Positions 15,400-23,461 of a DNA stretch of 26,139 nt are shown piece by piece (position 1 is the stretch's first letter; each line of letters begins with the position of its first letter). Both the position numbers and the translations under genes were made by a program. The stretch covers positions 1 to 26,139 of the forward strand of contig DATHBT010000209.1 in the NCBI GenBank assembly GCA_035295985.1, in the 5' to 3' direction. This stretch comes from JAIVGV01 sp035295985 (GTDB lineage: Bacteria > Acidobacteriota > Blastocatellia > Pyrinomonadales > Pyrinomonadaceae). Under the pieces are notes generated by a model, which saw only the letters and a program-made list of their open reading frames with translations, did no database searches and was not told the DNA's origin.

Positions 15400-16389
15400 A
15401 TGCGCATCGTCCCCATCTCGCTGCCCACGCCCTTCTACATAGGGCCGGTCAACGTCTATCTGATCGCCGAAGACCCGGTCACGCTCATCGACACGGGGCC
15501 GAAGACGAGGGAGTGCCTCGAAGCTTTGCGCGAGGGCCTGCGGCGCGCGCGCTTCCGCGTCGCGGACATCCGAAGGATCGTGCTCACGCACGCTCACGAG
15601 GATCACTGCGGGCTGGCGAAGAGCTTGCGCGACGAGGCGAAGGACGCCGAAGTTTTAGTCCACGGCTGGGAGACGGGCCACCGCGCGGGCCGGCTCGAAT
15701 ACGACGAGCACCGCGAGTTGCTACGCCGCGCGGGCGTGCCCCCGCGCGAGATCGAGGAGATGCGACGGATGTACGAGGGCGTGCGCGCCTACGCCGACGC
15801 GCTCTCGGACGACGAGCACCGCGAGATGCGCGACGAGGAGGAGCTTGAGTTCGAGAGCGGGGCCTTGCGCGTCGTCCACACGCCCGGCCACACGCCCGGC
15901 TCCTGCTCCTTCGTGCGCGAGGCCGACCGCACCGTCATCGCCGGCGACTGCGTCCTCAAGCGCGTCACGCCGAACCCGATCCTCTCGCCCGATCCCGTCG
16001 ATCCCTCGCGCCGCTTCCCCTCGCTCGCCGAATACCTCGTCAGCCTCGCGCGCCTGCGCTCCTTCGCGCCCACGCTCGTCCACGGCGGCCACGGCGAACC
16101 CGTCCAAGACTACGAAGAACTCTTCAACCGGTATCTTCGCGCCATCCGCGAACGGCAGTCGGCCGTCGTCGGTCTCGTCCCGAAGACGGGCGCGACCGCC
16201 TGGGACGTGTCGCGCGAGCTGTTCCCCGACTCCGCGGACGTTCACCGCTTCCTCGCCGTCTCCGAGTCGGCCGCCCACCTCGACCTCGCGCACTCCGAGG
16301 GCAAGCTCGCCGTCGAGTTAGATGGCGATGGCCGCGAGGTCTATCGCCGCCTGAACGGCGAAGACGTGGCCGCGCGGGCGCGCGCCTGA
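15400..16389 (+). CDS. Metallo-beta-lactamase-fold hydrolase
   Basis: A 329-residue binuclear metal hydrolase. The metal ligands are the HAHEDH motif (His64, His66, Asp68, His69), His164 in HTPGHTPGSCSF, Asp183 in AGDCVL and a late HGGHG. The insert between them and the C-terminal winged-helix-like region resemble LACTB2-like and hydroxyacyl-glutathione hydrolase-like members, so a thioester or nucleic acid substrate is possible. ATG 15400 (MRIVPISLP) is preferred to the in-frame TTG at 15364, whose extra 12 residues are pure repeat translation. No Shine-Dalgarno sequence exists because the repeat touches the ATG. Position after fadE may mean read-through expression. Confidence 0.87.
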   Translation: MRIVPISLPTPFYIGPVNVYLIAEDPVTLIDTGPKTRECLEALREGLRRARFRVADIRRIVLTHAHEDHCGLAKSLRDEAKDAEVLVHGWETGHRAGRLEYDEHRELLRRAGVPPREIEEMRRMYEGVRAYADALSDDEHREMRDEEELEFESGALRVVHTPGHTPGSCSFVREADRTVIAGDCVLKRVTPNPILSPDPVDPSRRFPSLAEYLVSLARLRSFAPTLVHGGHGEPVQDYEELFNRYLRAIRERQSAVVGLVPKTGATAWDVSRELFPDSADVHRFLAVSESAAHLDLAHSEGKLAVELDGDGREVYRRLNGEDVAARARA

Positions 16390-16501
16390 ACGCCTCTCTC
16401 CGGCTCCGCGCTTCAGCAATTTAGTCAGGACACAATCTCATCCTTCGGCCGCGAGCGTACTGTGTGATATAAACCGGCACGCCGGTGAAGGGGTTATCCG
16501 C

Positions 16502-17281
16502 ATGAGACACAAGCTGCCAACCGCCGCCGTGTTAGTGGTGCTCGCCGCGTCGCTGCTCACGTGCGCCTGCTTGGGCGCGCAGGCTCAGCCGCCCGCGGGG
16601 TCGAGGCGGGGGGCGGCGCAGCAGCAGCCGCGCAAGAAGAAAGTCCCGCCGGGGGCCAGGGGCTTAGAGCAGTACGCCGGGCGCGACACGTCGGACAAGC
16701 TCGCGACGGGCGCGGCCACCCGCGGGGGCGACGCGCGGGCGCTCATCGAGGCGGGGCTTGAGCGCTACAAGCAGAACGACTTCGCAGGGGCGGCGGCCCT
16801 CTTCGAGCAGGCGACGAGGCTCGCGCCCGACAACGCCGAGGCGCACTACAGTCTGGGCATAGCCCTCGGCGAACTCGACCGCTACGAGGAGTCGGCCGCG
16901 GAGTTCCGACAGGCCCTGGGCTGCAACCCCGACGCCGGGCAGCGGCTGCTGGCGACCTACAACCTCGGCAACGCCTACCTCGACATAGGGAAGTACAGGG
17001 AGGCTTTGGCGCGCTTCGAGGAGACCGTCAAGCTCGACCCGAAGCAGGTGACGCCCTACTACAACATCGGCCTCGCGCACGTGGCACTCAAGGACTTAGA
17101 GAAGGCCGTGGGAGCGTTCAGGCAGGCCGTCGGCATGAAGGCCGACTACGCCGAGGCGCGCTTCAACCTGGCCCTCGCCCTCTGGCAGTCGGGGCGCAAG
17201 GCGGAGGCGCGTGCGGAGCAGGGCAGGCTACGCCAACAGGACGCCGCGCAGGCGGCACGGCTCGATCAGCTCTTCAGATAA
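16502..17281 (+). CDS. Secreted TPR-repeat protein
   Basis: A 259-residue protein. A basic N-terminus and a hydrophobic stretch at about 9-26 form a signal peptide; the Cys residues there do not fit a clean lipobox. A disordered Gln/Arg/Lys-rich linker (about 30-75) is followed by about five TPR motifs between 77 and 251, with hallmarks such as AHYSLGIALGELDRYEESAAEF and YYNIGLAHVALKDLEKAVGAF. TPR arrays hold protein partners, so this is likely a periplasmic scaffold. It stands alone with a 112-bp upstream gap that should hold its promoter, and an AT-rich GATATAAA at about 16465 could be part of a -10 region. Confidence 0.88.
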   Translation: MRHKLPTAAVLVVLAASLLTCACLGAQAQPPAGSRRGAAQQQPRKKKVPPGARGLEQYAGRDTSDKLATGAATRGGDARALIEAGLERYKQNDFAGAAALFEQATRLAPDNAEAHYSLGIALGELDRYEESAAEFRQALGCNPDAGQRLLATYNLGNAYLDIGKYREALARFEETVKLDPKQVTPYYNIGLAHVALKDLEKAVGAFRQAVGMKADYAEARFNLALALWQSGRKAEARAEQGRLRQQDAAQAARLDQLFR

Positions 17282-17306
17282 CGCGCCACGAAACATGGGG
17301 CGCGTT
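17280..17306 (+). terminator. Hairpin after TPR gene, between convergent genes
   Basis: AACGCGCC (17280-17287) and GGCGCGTT (17299-17306) form a perfect 8-bp stem with an 11-nt loop directly at the stop of the TPR gene. A short T run follows. It also lies downstream of the convergent NTF2-like gene and could serve both strands. Confidence 0.5.
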
Positions 17307-17350
17307 TACCCAAAAACTGCCGGCCCAGCCTCGCCCCGCCCCCGTCCACC

Positions 17351-17797
17351 CTACTGGCGGCGCTGTTCCGCGAAGGTCTTGTTGACGATCTTCCACTCGC
17401 CGTCGATCTTGAGCATCGACATGTAGTCCGTGAAGCGCACGGTCGGGTAGTCGAGGACGACCTTGGCGACGGCGGCGTTGCCGCTGATGTCCACACTCTC
17501 GACCCAGCGCTTGCGCTGCGCCTCGTCCGGGGCGGGCTTGCCCGCGGCGCGGGCGGCGTACTCCTCGCTCGTCAGCGTCCAGAACTTGCCGTCGCGCACG
17601 GCGTAGAGCTTCGAATCGGGGTGGAAGACTTTGCGGAAGTGCTCGCCCTGGCCCGTCGAGTGGCCGCGGAAGTAGTGCTCGATGGCGGCGCGCACGGCCG
17701 CCTCTTCGGGGTTTCGCGCGGCCGAGGCAGACTCGGCGAGCCGGAGCAGGCCGGCGGCGGCGCAGACCGTCGCGAGCAGCAGGCACAGTTTTTTCAT
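17351..17797 (-). CDS. Secreted NTF2-like (SnoaL/lumazine-binding-type) protein
   Basis: A 148-residue protein with a signal peptide (MKKLCLLLATVCAAAGLL, cleavage near ESASA). The mature part has the cone fold signature of NTF2-like proteins: VRAAIEHYFRGHSTGQGEHFRKVFHPDSKLY, then WVESVDISGNAAVAKVVLDYP, and the final IDGEWKIVNKTF. Such domains often bind or convert small hydrophobic molecules, and the substrate is unknown. ATG 17797 is chosen because AGGAGAGG (17801-17808 on the complement) sits directly upstream; the frame extends 18 codons further without signal-peptide logic. It converges on the TPR gene. Confidence 0.85.
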   Translation of the reverse strand: MKKLCLLLATVCAAAGLLRLAESASAARNPEEAAVRAAIEHYFRGHSTGQGEHFRKVFHPDSKLYAVRDGKFWTLTSEEYAARAAGKPAPDEAQRKRWVESVDISGNAAVAKVVLDYPTVRFTDYMSMLKIDGEWKIVNKTFAEQRRQ

Positions 17798-17968
17798 CGT
17801 CCTCTCCTGAGCGTCTTTCGGGCGGCGCGGCCCGGCGTTTCGGTTACTCACACAGTACGCGGGCCGCGGCCCGCGCGTTCGGCCGGAACGCGGCGCGGGA
17901 AATATTTGCGACCCGGGCGCGGCGCGGCCCGTCTGACACCGTGCGTGGGGGGACGCGACCGCGCGGGC

Positions 17969-19072
17969 CTAGTTCTTTTTATTCTCTTTGACGTACTGCT
18001 CGAACAGATTGCGATCCGGGTGGTCGGGGCGTTTGGAGAGGAACTGCTCCAACTCGGCCGCCGCCTTGTCCTTGTTCCCGGCGGCGTCGTGTATCGCCGC
18101 GAGCCCCAGGTGTGCGTTGGCCTTGCCGGTCGGGTCGAGGCGCAGGGCCTCTCTGAAGTGCGTCACGGCGTCGTCGGGCTTGCCCGTCCGCATGTAGGCC
18201 TCGCCGAGCAGGTGGTGCACGTCGGCCGAGTCCGGCCGGCGCGCGGCCACTGGGGCCAGGAGTTCGACCGCCCTGCCGTAGTTCTTGCCGATCACGTAGA
18301 GGCGGCCGAGGTTGGCCGCCGCGGCGGTCAGGTCGGGCCGGAGCGCGAGCGCCCGCTCGTAAGCCTGTTCGGCCTCCGGGGACTGCCCGAGCGCGGTGTG
18401 GACGGAACCGAGGTGCGCCCACGCGAGGTGGTCTTTCGGGTCGGCCACGACGACCTGACGCAGCAGCGCGGCGGCGTCGGAGAACTTCTTCTTCTTGATG
18501 GCGGCGGCGGCCCGCTCGAAGGCGTCGCGGGTCGCCGCTGGGCGCTCGTAGTAGTCGGCGGCCGAGACGACACCTTTCTTCGGATCGGACTTCGACCGGA
18601 CGGACGGGTCCCACGCGAGCCGGATGTCTTGCCTGTGTTCGATGCGGTTCGGCGAGTCGAGAAAGACGCGGACGCGCGCGACCGGCAGCCTGTCCGACTC
18701 GATGATGAGTTCGTAACCGCCGTTGGACAGATTGCCGAACCTGAAGCTCGTGCCGCTCATGACCGACCGCCTCTCGATGACCCTGCCGCCCTCGGTCGCG
18801 AGGATGAGTTCGAACGAGTCAGGGACGTACACGCCGCCCTTGTCCTTCTCGACCTTGCTCTCGTCGATCCTGACCTCGCCGAAGATGATGTGCTGGCTTT
18901 CCGGCCCGCTGATGGGCGGGCGCGCGACCTGAGCCGCCGCGCGCGGGGCGGAGAGGGCAGCCGCGGCGAGCGCGGCGGTAAGGAAGAAGAGGGCCGCGCG
19001 GCCGCGCGGCGCGCGCGCGGCTTGGGCGCGAGCAAAGCCTGAGGCGGCGGCCGAAGGCGTTTCGTTAGACAT
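17969..19072 (-). CDS. Secreted protein with N-terminal beta-sandwich and TPR repeats
   Basis: A 367-residue protein. A basic leader and hydrophobic stretch (ALFFLTAALAAAALSA, about 27-42) form a signal peptide. Residues 60-152 look like a carboxypeptidase-regulatory or Cna-B-type beta-sandwich (FGEVRI, FELILATEGG, FRFGNLSNGGYELIIE). Residues 184-350 hold about five TPR motifs such as AWAHLGSVHTALGQSPEAEQAY. This combination is common in large-genome soil acidobacteria. ATG 19072 has GAGGAG seven bases upstream (19080-19085 on the complement); the longer frame to 19195 has no such support. Its partners are unknown. It lies 171 bp upstream of the NTF2-like gene. Confidence 0.86.
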   Translation of the reverse strand: MSNETPSAAASGFARAQAARAPRGRAALFFLTAALAAAALSAPRAAAQVARPPISGPESQHIIFGEVRIDESKVEKDKGGVYVPDSFELILATEGGRVIERRSVMSGTSFRFGNLSNGGYELIIESDRLPVARVRVFLDSPNRIEHRQDIRLAWDPSVRSKSDPKKGVVSAADYYERPAATRDAFERAAAAIKKKKFSDAAALLRQVVVADPKDHLAWAHLGSVHTALGQSPEAEQAYERALALRPDLTAAAANLGRLYVIGKNYGRAVELLAPVAARRPDSADVHHLLGEAYMRTGKPDDAVTHFREALRLDPTGKANAHLGLAAIHDAAGNKDKAAAELEQFLSKRPDHPDRNLFEQYVKENKKN

Positions 19073-19259
19073 CTCGATTCTCCTCGGTCTGGGTCGGGCC
19101 GGCGCGGACAGGGCGCGCGTGCCTGGCGGCACGGGCGGCCCGCGCGGGGGCGCGTTCTGCCCTGAGCATATTACCGGCGCGCGGCGAAAGTCCACGCCCG
19201 CGCGCAGGGCCGCCGCACCTCGGCGCGCGGCGGGCGTGAGCGGGCGGCCCGGCCGAGCC

Positions 19260-19805
19260 TCACTTGAGGACTTCGAACTCGAAGAAGATGGTCTTGCCGC
19301 GGACGACGAAGCAGAGGTACTGCTCCCAGAAGCGGCGCAGGAAGCGCATGGAGGGGTAGCGGTTGCAGAGGTTGACCAGAAACTCCCACCCCGTCAGACG
19401 CCAGAGCTTGAGCATCGTGACGCGGATGCCCAGCGGGCGCAGGCGCACCTGACTGTAGAAGTCGAAGTCGGGGCGGTCGCCCGTGAAGTAGGCGAAGGAC
19501 TCGGTCGTCAGGTGATGCCGGTGCGTCGGGTCTGTGTAGGAGGCTATGTCGGAGAAGTGGGGCGTGTCGAGACGGATACGGCCGCCGGGCTTGGTGATGC
19601 GGTGGAGCTCGGCGACGACGGCTAGCACGTCTTCGAGGTGTTCGATCACCTGGTTGCCGACGACGAGATCGAACTCGTCGTCGGGGAACGGGTAGGGCAC
19701 GCGGTTAAGATCGTGGATCACGTCGGCGTCAGTCCGCGGGTTGCTGTCCAGCCCCACCGCGCCGGGCGTCTTATGTTTGCCGCAGCCGATGTCGAGAATC
19801 TTCAT
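19260..19805 (-). CDS. Class I SAM-dependent methyltransferase
   Basis: A 181-residue protein of the Methyltransf_11 type. Motif I is at the very N-terminus (MKILDIGCGKHKTPGAVGLD), the acidic residue of motif II follows in GLDSNP, and motif IV is FDLVVGNQVIEHLED. The C-terminal RPDFDFYSQVRL and later aromatic residues may form the acceptor site. The acceptor is unknown; similar short methyltransferases act on sugars or lipids. The start is fixed by motif I, although the upstream sequence offers only a weak AGGAT-like site. A divergent heptamer repeat lies 15 bp upstream, and the PDZ gene begins beyond it. Confidence 0.88.
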   Translation of the reverse strand: MKILDIGCGKHKTPGAVGLDSNPRTDADVIHDLNRVPYPFPDDEFDLVVGNQVIEHLEDVLAVVAELHRITKPGGRIRLDTPHFSDIASYTDPTHRHHLTTESFAYFTGDRPDFDFYSQVRLRPLGIRVTMLKLWRLTGWEFLVNLCNRYPSMRFLRRFWEQYLCFVVRGKTIFFEFEVLK

Positions 19806-19820
19806 CGCGGCAGGATTTTA

Positions 19821-19942
19821 GCAATAGCTGTTAGCTGTTAGCTATTAGCTGTTAGCTTTTGTTTGAGTGCGAACGGGCGAGATTCAAACGAAGCGACCCG
19901 CTCTGAAAGGTTTTGCCAACAGCTAACAGCTAACAGCTAATA
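19821..19942. repeat. Heptamer-arm inverted repeat 7 (GCTGTTA type)
   Basis: Left arm: GCTGTTA twice, GCTATTA, GCTGTTA (19827-19854). Right arm, about 19916-19942, is made of CTAACAG units ending in CTAATAA. The loop of about 55 bp contains a second small stem (GTTTGA at 19861 with TCAAAC at 19884). It lies between the divergent methyltransferase and PDZ genes and so must be close to both promoters. Confidence 0.85.
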
Positions 19943-20019
19943 ATTTTTCGGAACCGCGCGGCCGCGCGGGGCGTGCAAGCGCGAGGGAAAACTCTTTTCC
20001 GGGAGGTCTTTGTCTATCC

Positions 20020-21141
20020 ATGTCCAGGAAACAGTTGCTGATTAGCGCGGGCCTCGCCCTGTCGCTGGCCTGCGGCGCGACGGCCTTCGCGCAGTCGGAC
20101 GCGGAGCGCCGCGAGGCCGAGACGGCCGCCCGTGCCCTCTCCGTTGTCGCCGGCGGAAACTTCCTCGGCGTTCGCACCGAGAGCGTGACGCGCGAGACGT
20201 TGGGCCGCTACAACCTTTCGGGCGAGCCGCGCGGCGTGGGCGTCGTGAGCGTCGTCGCCGACAGCCCGGCCGCGAAGGCCGGCCTCCAGCAGGGCGACGT
20301 GATCCTGCGCTTCGACGGCGAGCCGGTCTCAAGCCCGCAGAAGCTGCAACGGCTCATCAGCGAAGCGGCCCCCGGCCACGCGGCGCGGCTGACGGTCTCG
20401 CGCGCCGGCTCCGAGCGCGAGTTCACCGCGACGCTCGTCAAGCGCGAGGGCGCGAGCGCGTTAGGACTGCTGCGCACGCCCGACGGGCAGGAGTTCCGCT
20501 GGAACGACGAGGAGTGGAAGAAGCGCGCAGAGGAGTTGCAGCGATACAACCGCGAGTGGCAGCAGAACGGCGAGGAGTGGCGCAAGCGCAGCGAGGAGCT
20601 GCGCAGGCAGTTCGAAAACATGCCGCGCGGCAACTTCACCTTCTTCAACGCCGGCCGCCGCATCGGCGTCTCGACGACCGCCCTGACCGAGCAACTGGCC
20701 GACTACTTCGGCGTCTCCGAGCGTCGCGGCCTGCTCGTCAACTCGGTCTCCGAGAACAGCCCGGCGGCGAAGGCGGGCATTAAAGCGGGCGACGTGATCG
20801 TCGAGGCCGAGGGCGAGAAAGTCTCCTCGGCAGGCGAACTGTCGCGCGCCATCAACCGCAAAGAGACGGGCGAGGTGGCTATCACCATCGTGCGCGACAG
20901 GAACAGGCGCACCATCCGCGTGACGCCGGAGAAGTCGGAATCGCCGAGGACGTTCGTCGTGCCTGAAGGTCTCTTCGCGCCGTCTGTCGGCGGGCTGAAT
21001 TTGACCGACACCCTGACGGGGCCGGGGCGCGTCATCCAACTTCCCGAAATGCGCCGCCTGACGCCGATGCGCGCGCCGCGGCTCGACACGCTGCCGCGCG
21101 TCATCGTGCCGCAGCGGTCGCGCGAGAGCGTGATCCTCTAA
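20020..21141 (+). CDS. Periplasmic protein with two PDZ domains, no protease domain
   Basis: A 373-residue protein with a signal peptide ending at AFAQS (about residue 25). PDZ domain 1 spans about 45-142, with VVADSPAAKAGLQQGDVILRFDGEPV. PDZ domain 2 spans about 213-303, with VSENSPAAKAGIKAGDVIVEAEGEKV. Both are HtrA-like, but no trypsin-like catalytic domain is present, so this is a binding or regulatory protein rather than a protease. The linker (158-200) is a charged helix rich in Trp, Glu and Arg and is a likely coiled coil. The ATG follows GGGAGG at 20001-20006, a spacing of 13, which is long. A strong terminator follows. Confidence 0.88.
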   Translation: MSRKQLLISAGLALSLACGATAFAQSDAERREAETAARALSVVAGGNFLGVRTESVTRETLGRYNLSGEPRGVGVVSVVADSPAAKAGLQQGDVILRFDGEPVSSPQKLQRLISEAAPGHAARLTVSRAGSEREFTATLVKREGASALGLLRTPDGQEFRWNDEEWKKRAEELQRYNREWQQNGEEWRKRSEELRRQFENMPRGNFTFFNAGRRIGVSTTALTEQLADYFGVSERRGLLVNSVSENSPAAKAGIKAGDVIVEAEGEKVSSAGELSRAINRKETGEVAITIVRDRNRRTIRVTPEKSESPRTFVVPEGLFAPSVGGLNLTDTLTGPGRVIQLPEMRRLTPMRAPRLDTLPRVIVPQRSRESVIL

Positions 21142-21167
21142 AGCATGGTCGGCCGACGACCGAAGGT

Positions 21168-21213
21168 GAAAAAGCTCCGGGCGCGTGCCGCGGCACGCGC
21201 CCGGAGCTTTTTC
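21168..21213. terminator. Perfect 46-bp palindromic terminator
   Basis: Bases 21168-21190 and 21191-21213 are exact reverse complements (23-bp arms with no loop in the DNA), GC-rich in the centre and flanked by A5 on the left and T5 on the right. This is the shape of a bidirectional intrinsic terminator and lies 27 bp after the PDZ gene stop. Confidence 0.9.
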
Positions 21214-21239
21214 TTAATGTGAGTCCGGCGTGGGGCGCA

Positions 21240-21480
21240 ATACCGCCCTGAAAGGGCGAAAGATAATAGCCGGGGGCGAGCGAGGGCGCTTGAGCGCCCG
21301 CAGCGACGCCCCCGGTCAAGTCCCGACAAAATAATCCGACCCCGGAGGGGTCGCAGACCCGGCCCGCGGCTGCGACCCCTCCGGGGTCGGGGCTATTTTT
21401 GTTGCGCTTAACCGGGGGCGGCGCTCACTCGCGTTCGCTCTGCCCCCGGCTATTATCTCTGTCCCCTCCGGGGACAGGAT
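21240..21480. repeat. Nested hairpin block (REP/MITE-like), gene-free
   Basis: The stretch 21142-21523 has no gene. After the terminator it holds several nested inverted repeats: CGCCCT/AGGGCG (21244-21258); CCGGGGGCG with its complement (21270-21278, 21307-21315) enclosing GGGCGC/GCGCCC; a 21-bp perfect stem at 21336-21356 and 21370-21390; CCGGGGGC/GCCCCCGG (21412-21419, 21442-21449); and GTCCCC/GGGGAC near 21461-21475. A 16-bp arm, GATAATAGCCGGGGGC at 21262-21277, is exactly complementary to 21442-21457 and encloses the 21-bp stem. This looks like a small dispersed palindromic element, distinct from the heptamer family, possibly a mobile non-coding repeat. Confidence 0.8.
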
Positions 21481-21523
21481 TACTCCGCCCTCTCATGGTT
21501 CGTGATTACGCCCGTCATGCGAG

Positions 21524-23273
21524 TCAGGGCTGCTGCAACTTTTTGCGCTCCTCGACGGCGTCGCGGTACGCGCCGTCCGAGACTTCGCCGAGGGCGATTG
21601 CGGCGTCGAACATCTGCGCGGCTTCGTCGTCACGTTCGAGGAAGGCGAGGATGCGGCCGGCGGCGACGTAGGCGCGCGAGAGCAGCGGGCGATCCAGCTC
21701 GCGGTCGGCCGCCGAGATGGCGAGGCGGTAGTTGGCGAGCGCGCGGTTGAGTCGGTCGTCGCGCGTCTCCTCGTTGACGGCGTCGGCCGCCGCCGCGCTC
21801 CACGTCTGCCCCAGCGCGAACAGCACCCGCGGCTCGCCCTTGTACTCTTCGAGCAGAATGCGCAGCCGCGTCTCGGCCTCCGTGTAGTTGCGCGCGCGCC
21901 CTCGCCTCGGAGCGCGTGCGCGCCCCGGCGTACTCGGCCGGGCGCCGCTTCTCCCGCGCCACGTCAACACGCTCGACCATGCCGGGGATGAAATCCGCGA
22001 AGTCGAAGCCGGCCGCTTCGAGGTCGCGCAACTGCTCGGCGAAGTGGAAGGCGAGCACCGCGCCGCGCTCGTAGGCGTCGGCCAGCTCGGCCGCCGTGTC
22101 CTCATCGATCTCCGCGCGCCGCGCCTGAACCCTCTGCGTGAGCGCCGCCCGCTCTCCTTCGGGCGTCTTCTGCGACTCGGCGCGGGCGTCCACTGACAAC
22201 TGTTCGAGGCGCGCGAGCGCGGTCATGCGCGCGTCGGCCGCCGTGACGAGCGAGCGCGCGACGGCCTCGAACACGTCGGGCATCGCGCGAGCGGGCGACT
22301 GCCGCCCGCGCTCGTCGAGCAGCGCGCGCACGTCGGCGCGCCGCAGGGCGATGTCGCGGTTGAAGCGCAGGATGAGCGGGTCGATGACGTACTGCAAATA
22401 GGCGCGCCGGACTTCCGGCGTCGAAGGGTCGAGGCCGGCGGGCACGACGACGAAGTAGTCGTCGCGTATGACGCGGAAGTTGATCGCGCCGGGGACGCCG
22501 AGCAGGTCGGGGACGACGACGAAGCGCCGGTCGCGCTCGCGCGTGGTGATGACGGGCCGCTCGTCCTTTTTCCTCCTGTCGTCCTTCGCGGCGGGGCGCG
22601 GGGCGGAGGCGCGTTCGAGCACCGCGGTGATCGGGCGCGTGTGCAGGTAGTTGAGGACGGAGCGCACCATCTCGGAGGCCGGGCGGCGCATGCGGTCGGC
22701 CTCGGCGCGATGCTCGGCGAGGTAGGCGGGCAGCCGCTCCTCAAGCCCGCCGGCGCGGTAGAACTCGCGCACGAGCGGCGCGAAGTCGAGCACGTCGGAG
22801 ACGGCCTCATAGGTCTCGTCGCCGCGGGCGGGCGCTTCGAAGGCGGGCGGGGGCCCCAGCGCGAAGGCGAGCGAGACGTAGCGCGCGGCCTCGCTCGCCG
22901 GGGTCGCGGCAGCGTCCTTCAGCCTGTGCAACTCGTGGAAGCGGCGCAGGCGCGTGCGCAGGTTTTCGTCGAGGCCGGCCTGATCCTGCCGGACGCGCGC
23001 GCGGAAGAGCGACGGCTGGCGGCTCGGCGCGGGGTCGAACCCGGCCGCTTCGAGCGCGGCCATCACGGCGACGAGGCGCGGCTCCGTGCCGAGCGAGACG
23101 CCGTACTCGTCGAGGCTGAGCGCCGAAGGGCGCGGCGCGGCCGGCTGCTGCTGAGGCTGCGGCTGCGGCGGCTGCGGCTGAGTCTGACGGCCCGGCTGAT
23201 TCCGGTTCGCCTGCGCGAACGATACGGGTGGGCACAGCGCGAAGGCGAGTGCGGCGGCGAAAAGCTTCTTCAT
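21524..23273 (-). pseudogene. Large secreted protein of unknown family, interrupted by a frameshift
   Basis: Translation from ATG 23273 gives a signal peptide (MKKLFAAALAFALCPPVSFA), a Pro/Gln-rich linker and then a mainly helical, charged protein through residue about 458. Near 21895 the coherent reading moves to another frame, where NYTEAETRLRILLEEYKGEP begins a TPR-like C-terminal part (AYVAAGRILAFLERDDEAAQMFDAA) ending in KKLQQP at 21524. A +1 shift is needed. It lies in an alternating CG run (21891-21899), so loss of one CG unit or a sequencing error explains it. If intact the protein would be about 583 residues. A VVVPDLLGVPGAINFRVI segment is conserved-looking, but I do not recognise the family. 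It may be a genuine gene with an assembly error. Confidence 0.75.
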
Positions 23274-23377
23274 AAATCCTGTTCGGGTTTCGAGGGCGCG
23301 GGCCGGCAGAGCGCGGGGAGTCTTGCGGCGCGGCGAACTCCAGAGATGCGTGCGGGCGGGCGCGGGGATGCCAAGGG

Positions 23378-23461
23378 GAAATGATGAATGCGGAATGATG
23401 AATGATGAATGAAAGACAGGTGCTCTTAATTCATCATTCATCATTCCGCATTCATCATTTC
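23378..23461. repeat. Heptamer-arm inverted repeat 8 (ATGATGA type), perfect arms
   Basis: Arms 23378-23410 and 23429-23461 are exact reverse complements over 33 bp with an 18-bp loop. The left arm is ATGATGA, ATGCGGA, ATGATGA, ATGATGA, and the odd unit ATGCGGA is mirrored exactly in the right arm. It lies between two minus-strand genes and contains the DUF2062 stop codon (23455-23457). Confidence 0.93.

Noticed and set aside
16502..16580. Lipoprotein signal in the TPR protein
   Set aside because: The Cys residues near 21-23 lack the usual [LVI]-x-[GAS]-C spacing; an ordinary signal peptide is more likely.
21399..21671. 90-residue ORF across the hairpin block
   Set aside because: It is the translation of the palindromic repeat running into the antisense of the secreted protein gene; not a real protein.
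23274..23444. Extended N-terminus of the large secreted protein
   Set aside because: The extra 57 residues come from the ATGATGA repeat and intergenic DNA; the signal peptide begins at ATG 23273.
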